Assembly (NCBI GenBank): GCA_035551355.1
Contig: DASZNF010000106.1
Span: forward strand, 1 to 10,725
Direction of reading: 5' to 3'
Length of the DNA stretch: 10,725 bases
Source of the DNA: DATATV01 sp035551355
GTDB lineage: Bacteria > Actinomycetota > Actinomycetes > Mycobacteriales > Pseudonocardiaceae
Position 1 is the first letter of the stretch. The number at the start of each line of letters is the position of its first letter. Shown in pieces: positions 5,177 through 10,725 of the stretch. The position numbers and the translations under genes were made by a program. The notes below the pieces were generated by a model. It had not been told where the DNA came from. It worked only from the letters and a program-made list of their open reading frames with translations, and did no database searches.

Positions 5177-8100
5177 TCAGGGCACCGGACTGTCCTGTTC
5201 GGCCAGCTTGGCGCGCAGCCCACCGGCCTCCGGGACGCCCATGTCGGCGAAGATCTCCAGCGCCGCCCGCCACTGCGGGGCCGCGGCCGAATCGCCCCGC
5301 GGGCCCTGGGCGAGGGCGTCGCCCAGCACGGTCAGCGCCTTCGCCGCCTGCAGCCACTGCCCGGTGGACCGGCACACGTCGGCCGCCCGGCCCGCGTGCC
5401 GGATCGCCGTGGCGGCATCGCCGGAGTCCAGTTCGATGCGGGCCAGCACGGTCAGCGCCCGGCCCGACCGGCAGCCCACGGCGTTGGCCTCGCTGTGCCG
5501 CACCGCGTCGGCCCCGGCCTGCCGGGCCTCGGTCAGCCGGCCCAGCGCCCGGTAGGCCTCGGCCAGCCCGGCCAGCGCCTGGATCTCCTGGTCGGCCGAG
5601 GAGACCCGGCGGGCCAGGGCGAGCGCCTCCCGGTGACTGTCCAGGCTGGCACCGACGTCGCCGATGGCGAACTGGATGGTGCCCAGCACGCTGAGCACCA
5701 TCGGCTGGAAGTGCCCGGTGCGGGCCACCGGCACGGCCAGCGCCTGCTGCCCGACCCGCAGCGCCTCGGACAGCTGACCGGCGTCCCGGCGCACCTGCGC
5801 GATATTGGTCAGCGCGGTCACCTCCACCTGCTGGAAGTCGATCCGCCGGGCCAGGGTGAGCGCCTGGTCCAGGCTCTCCAGCGCCTCGTCGAACTGGCCG
5901 AACTCGTGTCGCGCACTGCCCAGGTTGGTCAGCGCGCCCACCGCGACCTGGGTCGACCCGGCGGTCAGGGCCAGCTCGACGGACTGGCCGTAGAACCCGG
6001 TGGCCTCGGCGTAGCGGCCCACCTCGGCGTGCAGCGCGCCCAGATTGCTCAGCACGATGGCCTGCCAGATCAGGTCCGTGCCGCGCCGGCTGACCCGCAC
6101 CGCGCGCCAGCCGTAGTCGAGTGACTCGTCGATCTGCCCGAGCCGGGAGTAGGCCGAGGCGATCGCGTAACTGGCGGCCGACTCCATGTCCGTCCAACCG
6201 GTGCGCTCGGCCAGCGCCAGGGCCCGGCGGGCCAGCACCAGCACTTCCCCGTGGTTGCCGGATTCCCGCCGAGAGCGGGCCAGGGCCAGCAGCATGGTCG
6301 CACCGGCCCGCTGGTCGCCCGCGGCCTCGGCCGCGGCCAGGCCCAGTTCGGCCATGGCCGAGGCGGCCGTCGCGTTGCCGGTGATCACCAGGTGCCCGAC
6401 CACACTGTCGGCCAGCTGCCAGCACAGTTCGGTCGGCCCGTGCGCGGCGACGTAGCGGATGGTGGCCAGCAGGTTCTGGGTCTCGGTGTTCAGCCAGCCC
6501 ACCGCCTGGCTGCCGTCGGCGAACTCGGGCGGGTCCGGGGGCGCGAGCTTGGTCATGTGCGGCTGGCACAACCGGGCGGCCGAGCGGGCCATCCGCAGAT
6601 ACCAGTCGTGCAGCCGCCGCCGGGCCTGCCGGGGCGCCAGCTCGCCGTCGCACCCGGTGGCCAGCCCTCGGCCGTACTCGCGCAGCAGGTCGTGCGCGGT
6701 GTACCGGCCGGGCGCGGACTGGTCCAGCAGGTGCGCGGCGACCAGTGAGTCCAGCGTCCGGCGGGCCTTGGCCGGTGGCACCTCGGCCAGCGCGGCCGCC
6801 GCTGGCACCCCGATGTCCGGGCCCGGCACCAGCCCCAGCAACCGGAACATCCGTTGCGCCGCAGGGGAAAGCCGTTGATAGGACAGGCCGAACGCGGCCC
6901 GCACGGCCAGCGCCGAATCCTCGTCCAGGGTGTCCAGCAGACCGCCCGCGTCCAGTTCGGCCACGTGCTCGGCCAGCGGCCGGCCCGGCTGGGCCACCAG
7001 GTTGGCCGCGGTCACCCGCAGCGCCAACGGCAGGTTCGCGCACAACTCGGCCAGCTGCCGCGCGGCCTGCGGCTCGCTGCCCACCCGTTCGCCCAGCAGT
7101 CCGCGCAGCAGATCCACCGCCTCGGCCGCGGACAGCACACCAAGCGGCACCGGCACCGCGCCCTGCATGGCCACCAGCGCCGACAGCCGGTCCCGGCTGG
7201 TCACCACGGTCGCGCAGCCCGAGCTGGCCGGCAGCAGCGGCCGCACCTGATCGGCCGAACTGGCGTTGTCCAGCACCACCAGCACCCGGGCCTGGTCGGT
7301 CAGCGACCGGAACAGCGCGGCCGCCTCGTCGATGGCCGCGGGCACCTCCTTGGCCGGCACGCCCAGCGCGCGCAGGAATCCGGCCAGCGCGTCCTCCGGG
7401 CGCAGCGGGGTGGTCGGGTCGTAGCCGTGCAGGTCGACGTGGAGCCGGCCGTCCGGGAACCGCTCGGCCACCCGGTGGGCCCACCTCAGCGCCAAGGCGG
7501 TTTTGCCTACGCCGGCGGTGCCGGTGACCAGCGCGATCGGCGCGGCCTGCTCGGCCGGATCGAGCAGTACCCGGTCCAGTTCGGCCAGTTCGCGGTGCCG
7601 CCCGGTGAATCCGGACACCGAGGCGGGCAGCTGCGCGGGCACCCGCCGGGTCGCCTCGGCCCGCTCGGCCGGCACCTCCTGGCGCAGCACCCGCAGGTGC
7701 GCGGCGCGCAGCCGGGGGCCCGGGTCGACGCCCAGTTCGTCGGCCAGCGTCTCGCGCAGCCGCTGGTACACCTCGAGCGCCTCGGCCTGTTTGCCCGTCG
7801 CGGCCAGCGCCTCGATGAGCACCGCGTGCGCGCCCTCGTCCAGCGGTGCCTGCTCGGCCAGCGGCGCCACCCGGTCCACCGCGGCCGCGGGGGAGCCGAC
7901 CGCCAGCAGCGCCGTCGCATGCTCCACCACCGCGGCCCGCCGGCGCCGGTCCAGCTGGTCCAGCGTGCCCGCGGCGATCGCCTCGGCCGGCACGTCGGCC
8001 AGCGGGCGGTCCCGCCACAGTTCCAGCGCGCCGGCCAGCAACTCGGCCCGGTCCGCCGGTTCGGCCAGCATGGCCTGATCGACCAGGGCGGTGAACCGCG

Positions 8101-8431
8101 CGACATCGGTGTGGTGGCCGGCGTCCAGCCGGTAGCCCAGGTTGGTTCTGGTCACCGTGATGTCGGCGCCGGCCTGCTCGGCCAGCCAGCGGCGCAGCCG
8201 GTGCACCGCGACCGGCAGGGCCGAGCCGGACCGGGTGGGCCGATCGCCCCACACCGCGTCGCCCAGCGTGTCCGCCGGGACCTCGCGGCCCTCGGCCAGG
8301 GCCAGCAACGCCAGCAGGGTGCGCGTCACCTCGCCCGGCGAGGCCACCCGGCCGTCCGGGCGTTCGACCACGACCGAGCCGAGCAGCCGGATCAGGACCC
8401 CAGCTTCGGCGGGCGGGCGTACGCGCGACAC
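5177..8431 (-). CDS. AfsR/SARP family regulator: winged helix + BTAD + NB-ARC (STAND ATPase) + TPRs
   Basis: The protein is about 1084 residues. An OmpR-like winged helix (about 13-102; LLGSVVVERPDG, DTLGDAVWGDRPT, HRLRRWL, TNLGYRL) is followed by the bacterial transcriptional activation domain (about 108-253; LWRDRPLADVP, EALEVYQRLRETLADELGVDPGP). An NB-ARC module comes next, with Walker A GTAGVGKT (304-311), Walker B VLVVLD (383-388), a GLPL-like NLPLAL (466-471) and HDLLREYG (580-587). About nine TPR-like helix pairs (about 690-1065) complete it. This is the large AfsR-type architecture. Such proteins activate target promoters in the cytoplasm, with the ATPase and TPR parts sensing a signal. 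Neither candidate GTG has a clear ribosome site. I prefer 8429-8431 because it starts close to the winged helix and has CATACT seven bases upstream, suggesting a leaderless transcript. GTG 8459-8461 adds a hydrophobic decapeptide not expected in this family. Targets are unknown. Confidence 0.93.
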   Translation of the reverse strand: MSRVRPPAEAGVLIRLLGSVVVERPDGRVASPGEVTRTLLALLALAEGREVPADTLGDAVWGDRPTRSGSALPVAVHRLRRWLAEQAGADITVTRTNLGYRLDAGHHTDVARFTALVDQAMLAEPADRAELLAGALELWRDRPLADVPAEAIAAGTLDQLDRRRRAAVVEHATALLAVGSPAAAVDRVAPLAEQAPLDEGAHAVLIEALAATGKQAEALEVYQRLRETLADELGVDPGPRLRAAHLRVLRQEVPAERAEATRRVPAQLPASVSGFTGRHRELAELDRVLLDPAEQAAPIALVTGTAGVGKTALALRWAHRVAERFPDGRLHVDLHGYDPTTPLRPEDALAGFLRALGVPAKEVPAAIDEAAALFRSLTDQARVLVVLDNASSADQVRPLLPASSGCATVVTSRDRLSALVAMQGAVPVPLGVLSAAEAVDLLRGLLGERVGSEPQAARQLAELCANLPLALRVTAANLVAQPGRPLAEHVAELDAGGLLDTLDEDSALAVRAAFGLSYQRLSPAAQRMFRLLGLVPGPDIGVPAAAALAEVPPAKARRTLDSLVAAHLLDQSAPGRYTAHDLLREYGRGLATGCDGELAPRQARRRLHDWYLRMARSAARLCQPHMTKLAPPDPPEFADGSQAVGWLNTETQNLLATIRYVAAHGPTELCWQLADSVVGHLVITGNATAASAMAELGLAAAEAAGDQRAGATMLLALARSRRESGNHGEVLVLARRALALAERTGWTDMESAASYAIASAYSRLGQIDESLDYGWRAVRVSRRGTDLIWQAIVLSNLGALHAEVGRYAEATGFYGQSVELALTAGSTQVAVGALTNLGSARHEFGQFDEALESLDQALTLARRIDFQQVEVTALTNIAQVRRDAGQLSEALRVGQQALAVPVARTGHFQPMVLSVLGTIQFAIGDVGASLDSHREALALARRVSSADQEIQALAGLAEAYRALGRLTEARQAGADAVRHSEANAVGCRSGRALTVLARIELDSGDAATAIRHAGRAADVCRSTGQWLQAAKALTVLGDALAQGPRGDSAAAPQWRAALEIFADMGVPEAGGLRAKLAEQDSPVP

Positions 8432-8488
8432 GAGCGCAAGTATGACCAGGCCCGCTAACACGGCTGCGGGGTTCGCCAGCGATCAGGT

Positions 8489-9286
8489 TCAGCCGGTCAG
8501 TGCGTTGCGCATCTCGTGCAGCCGGCTGATCAGCAGCTGGCGGCTGGCGGGCGCGGACACGATCCACTGCTCGCCCGGCGCCCCGGACCGCTGGGTCATC
8601 CACCGGCCCTGCCGGGTGTCGATGTAGAGCAGCGGCTGGGGGCAGCGGCGGCGCTCGCCGTACCGGTCACGGGCGGCCACGTAGAGCTGGCCGCCGCCGA
8701 TGCGGGGCAGTTCGGCCGTGGCGAACAGCTCCTTCGCGTCGTCCACCATGGAGGCCCGGTGGAACACGGTGAACGCCGAGTCGGGCAGCGGTTTGCCACT
8801 GGCCTCCCGCTGGGCGGCGAGCTGGCTGATCTCCGCTTCGGGCAGGTTCACCGATCGGGCCCGGGCCGGTTGCACGGGCGGCGTCATGCCGACCAGCGTC
8901 TCGGCCAGCCCGTCCGGCCGGGCCGCGGACAGCTGGATCTTGTCGCCCTCGCGCACCACCATGATCGCGTCCTGGTCCGTCCCGGCCAGCAGCACGCTGA
9001 GGTGGGTGGTGGTCTCCCCGTCGGTGGTGGAGATCCAGCCGTAGTACTCCACCGAGGGACGGGCCAGCAGGTTCAGAGTGTCCCGGAAGTCGGCGTCCAG
9101 ATCGCGACCGGCGAGCAGACCCTGCTGGGCCAGCTCGCCCGACGCGCGGTTCAGCGCGTCGCGCTGGCCCTCGTCGTCGTGCCAGTAGGCCACCCCGGCC
9201 AGCGTGTTGTGCAGCACTCCCAGGTTCTCCCGATGCCACACCGTGGCCAGGGTGTCCTGGGAGAGCGTGACCTCTTGATGCAGCAC
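8489..9286 (-). CDS. ESX (type VII) secretion-associated protein EspG
   Basis: The protein is about 265 residues, close to the usual 260-290 for EspG. EspG proteins are cytosolic chaperones that bind PPE-type substrates and deliver them to the ESX translocon. The opening FVLHQEVTLSQDTLATVWHRENLGVLH, the central LLARPSVEYYGWIS segment with the following beta strands, and the C-terminal tail RQLLISRLHEMRNAL match the family layout. The frame is open up to GTG 9376, but the extra 28-30 codons look unrelated to EspG. GGGGAG (9293-9298) sits six bases before GTG 9284-9286, which I take as the start. ATG 9290-9292 would leave no spacing. It lies directly behind its probable client, the PPE-like gene, and its stop is in the same frame as the downstream SARP gene with a second TGA two codons later. 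The family call rests on overall pattern, not on a single catalytic motif. Confidence 0.82.
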   Translation of the reverse strand: MLHQEVTLSQDTLATVWHRENLGVLHNTLAGVAYWHDDEGQRDALNRASGELAQQGLLAGRDLDADFRDTLNLLARPSVEYYGWISTTDGETTTHLSVLLAGTDQDAIMVVREGDKIQLSAARPDGLAETLVGMTPPVQPARARSVNLPEAEISQLAAQREASGKPLPDSAFTVFHRASMVDDAKELFATAELPRIGGGQLYVAARDRYGERRRCPQPLLYIDTRQGRWMTQRSGAPGEQWIVSAPASRQLLISRLHEMRNALTG

Positions 9287-9292
9287 GAACAT

Positions 9293-9298
9293 CTCCCC
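9293..9298 (-). promoter_or_regulatory. ribosome binding site deciding the EspG start
   Basis: On the minus strand GGGGAG is followed by ATGTTC and then GTG. The six-base gap fits initiation at GTG 9284-9286. The ATG that directly abuts the site is too close, and the upstream GTG at 9376 has no comparable site. Confidence 0.55.
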
Positions 9299-9393
9299 AC
9301 TGGAGAAGCTGGCCGCGCCGATGGCGCGACCAGCTTCGATGGCCCGCCTTGCCTGGCGGCCCGACGATCCGTTCACTCGATGACCGGCCCGTC

Positions 9394-10608
9394 CTACTCG
9401 ATGACCGGCGGCACCGTGAGCTGGTCGGTGCCGAAGATGGCGTCGGGATCGGCCTCCTGGAGGTATTCGGCCGTCTTGTGTTCTTTGTCCTCTTCGTCCT
9501 TCTTACCGGAGCCGCGCCCCCCGGCCATGCCCGGCTCGCCGGCGGCGCCGGCCGCGGCCCGGCTCATGGCCGCCTCCTCGCTCGCCGGGTTCATGCCGTT
9601 GCCCACGCCGGCCCGGCTGCCCGAACCGTTGGCGCTCTCGGAACCGGCCCCGCCCAGGCCGTTGGCCCCGGCTCCGCCGCTGCCCAGCCCGCCGCCACCG
9701 GCGCCGCCGAACGCACCGGCCGCACCCGCGTACGGATTGTCCCGCGAGGTGTCCGAACCGCCGCCGTTGACTCCGCCCGGCCCCATGCCGCCCGGCCCGA
9801 ACTCGTCAAGGCCGCCCGAGGGGTTGCCGGTGGTGGTCGTGTCGCCCGGGTTGAAATCGGCCAGCTGCTCCGGCGAGTCGTTGCCGCTCGAACCACCGTC
9901 CGAACCGCCCGGGTTGCCCGCGCCGGTGCTGCCGGAGTTGCCACCCGTGCTGGGGGTACGGGTGAATCCACTGCCGGTGGTGCCGCCGCCGGACCCGGTG
10001 CCGCCGTAGCCGCCCGAGCTGGTCCCGGTGCTGCTGCCGGCCGAGCCGCTGAAGTTGGAGCCGGCGCCCGCGGAGGTGCTCTGCGAGGTGATCGAGAAGT
10101 TCGGGCTGGCGTCGGGCAGCGTGCCGTAGTCGGTCGGCATCGCGGCCGCGTTGTCGCTGCTGGCCGAGCTGTAGTTGTTGTAGACCGCGACATTGTGATC
10201 GCCGTTGGCCTGGTACTGCGCGATCGACTTGTCCAGGTCGGTGTCCCCGAAGATGCTCACGACCTTGTTCATCAGGTTGTTCTGCGGAGCGCTCGGGTTC
10301 ATCTTCACCACGCTGTTGTAAGCCGTGTTGAACGCGGAGGTCTGCGCCTGGGTCGTGTCGCTGGCGGTGAGCAGCGACTGGTTGGCCTGGTCGGTCGCGT
10401 TGACCAGCGGGGCCGCGCCGGAGACCGCCTGACTGGCCGCGTTGCCCTGCCAGGCCTGGTTCATCGAGCCGTTGAGCTCGTAGACCTGGTCGTTGATCGA
10501 CGCCTGCAGTGTGGCCTGGTCCCGGGTGAAGGTCTCGCTGGTGTTCAGACCCTCGTAGCCGTGGCCCCCTCTGATCCGGGTGTAGATGTCCGGAGCCGCG
10601 TAGCTCAT
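9394..10608 (-). CDS. PPE-like / WXG-motif protein with Gly/Ser-rich tail, probable ESX substrate
   Basis: The protein is 404 residues from ATG 10606-10608, preceded by GAAGGGG at about seven bases. Residues 1-150 are predicted mostly helical, with a WQG turn (53-55) inside QAWQGNAASQAV. This is the helix-turn-helix mark of WXG100/PPE-type type VII substrates. From about 150 to 365 the chain is low-complexity (Gly, Ser, Thr, Asn, Ala, Pro) and probably disordered. A charged KKDEEDKEHK cluster (369-378) follows, then the end EADPDAIFGTDQLTVPPVIE. As far as I recall, similar DPDxxFG...PPVI tails close many Pseudonocardiaceae PPE-like proteins, so the tail may be a recognition or export element; this is inference. 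No signal peptide is seen, as expected for T7SS clients. The EspG gene lies just downstream. Classical mycobacterial PPE sequence at the N-terminus is absent, so 'PPE-like' is a structural call. Confidence 0.75.
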   Translation of the reverse strand: MSYAAPDIYTRIRGGHGYEGLNTSETFTRDQATLQASINDQVYELNGSMNQAWQGNAASQAVSGAAPLVNATDQANQSLLTASDTTQAQTSAFNTAYNSVVKMNPSAPQNNLMNKVVSIFGDTDLDKSIAQYQANGDHNVAVYNNYSSASSDNAAAMPTDYGTLPDASPNFSITSQSTSAGAGSNFSGSAGSSTGTSSGGYGGTGSGGGTTGSGFTRTPSTGGNSGSTGAGNPGGSDGGSSGNDSPEQLADFNPGDTTTTGNPSGGLDEFGPGGMGPGGVNGGGSDTSRDNPYAGAAGAFGGAGGGGLGSGGAGANGLGGAGSESANGSGSRAGVGNGMNPASEEAAMSRAAAGAAGEPGMAGGRGSGKKDEEDKEHKTAEYLQEADPDAIFGTDQLTVPPVIE

Positions 10609-10658
10609 CGTGATGCCCCTTCAGGCTGGCCCGCGCCGTTCGGCTGCGTGGCGCTCAT
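10605..10658 (-). other. 17-codon leader reading frame overlapping the PPE-like start
   Basis: ATG at 10656-10658 opens a frame reading MSATQPNGAGQPEGASR. Its TGA (10605-10607) overlaps the start of the PPE-like gene as ATGA. The overlap is the classic geometry for translational coupling. There is no good ribosome site before this ATG and the peptide resembles nothing I know, so it may be chance. Confidence 0.2.
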
Positions 10659-10673
10659 CGACTGGGTGGTCTG

Positions 10674-10725
10674 TCAGGAGTTCTGGATCGTGCGGGCGGC
10701 GTCGATGACCGACTGCTCGGTGCCC
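10674..10725 (-). CDS. partial C-terminus of a small protein upstream of the PPE-like gene (possibly WXG100/PE-like)
   Basis: The minus-strand frame entering from the right edge reads GTEQSVIDAARTIQNS and ends in TGA at 10674-10676. The helical, Gln/Ala-rich ending fits a small WXG100- or PE-like protein, which often precedes PPE-like and EspG genes in Pseudonocardiaceae. Sixteen residues are not enough to assign a family. It lies 65 bases upstream of the PPE-like gene on the same strand without a visible terminator, so it is probably the preceding gene of the same operon. Confidence 0.5.
   Translation of the reverse strand, partial: GTEQSVIDAARTIQNS

Noticed and set aside
5177..8431. Antibiotic biosynthesis cluster around the SARP regulator
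   Set aside because: No biosynthetic core gene (PKS, NRPS, terpene, RiPP) is in view; a single acyl-CoA ligase and thioesterase are common housekeeping genes.
5154..8603. Very long minus-strand open frame (1149 codons) overlapping the SARP gene
   Set aside because: Shadow frame of Gly/Arg/Ala-rich low complexity. The frame one position away carries clear winged-helix, BTAD, Walker and TPR motifs.
1..10725. tRNA, rRNA, insertion sequence or prophage genes
   Set aside because: No tRNA-like cloverleaf, transposase motif, terminal inverted repeats or phage gene was recognised on either strand.

Overview
The window is a very GC-rich actinobacterial chromosome segment. The closest fit is the Pseudonocardiaceae (Amycolatopsis/Saccharopolyspora-like). 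The reasons are the third-position GC bias, GTG starts, a type VII secretion EspG gene paired with a PPE-like WXG protein, an AfsR/SARP-type regulator, and a secreted C39-like peptidase. The genus cannot be fixed from the sequence alone.

Left part (1-1074): the 5' part of an alpha/beta hydrolase gene reads off the left edge on the minus strand. Its GTG start is at 394. It is followed by about 680 bases with no intact gene. This stretch holds a degenerate 37-bp tandem repeat array, a short reading frame resembling the C-terminal end of a VOC (glyoxalase-fold) protein, a 16-bp four-copy tandem repeat, and a hairpin that probably ends the next gene.

Middle part (1075-5100): an exported C39-like cysteine peptidase (minus) is divergent from a YnfA-family membrane protein (plus). 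YnfA converges on a PaaI-type hotdog thioesterase (minus). A short repeat and a 17-bp perfect stem, probably a terminator, separate the thioesterase from an AlkK-like medium/long-chain acyl-CoA ligase (minus).

Right part (5177-10725): all genes are on the minus strand. In transcription order these are the last 16 codons of a small protein, a PPE-like protein with a WXG motif and a long Gly/Ser-rich tail, an EspG-type chaperone (17-107 bases downstream, depending on its start), and a large SARP-type STAND regulator (winged helix, BTAD, NB-ARC ATPase, TPRs). The regulator is followed 76 bases later by the acyl-CoA ligase. The spacing suggests one transcription unit in which the PPE-like protein is the EspG client exported by an ESX-like system. 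The regulator either belongs to the same unit or is driven by its own weak, possibly leaderless promoter. The genes do not form a recognisable biosynthetic cluster. The most unusual content is the repeat-rich gene-free stretch on the left and the physical linkage of T7SS client/chaperone genes to a SARP regulator on the right.
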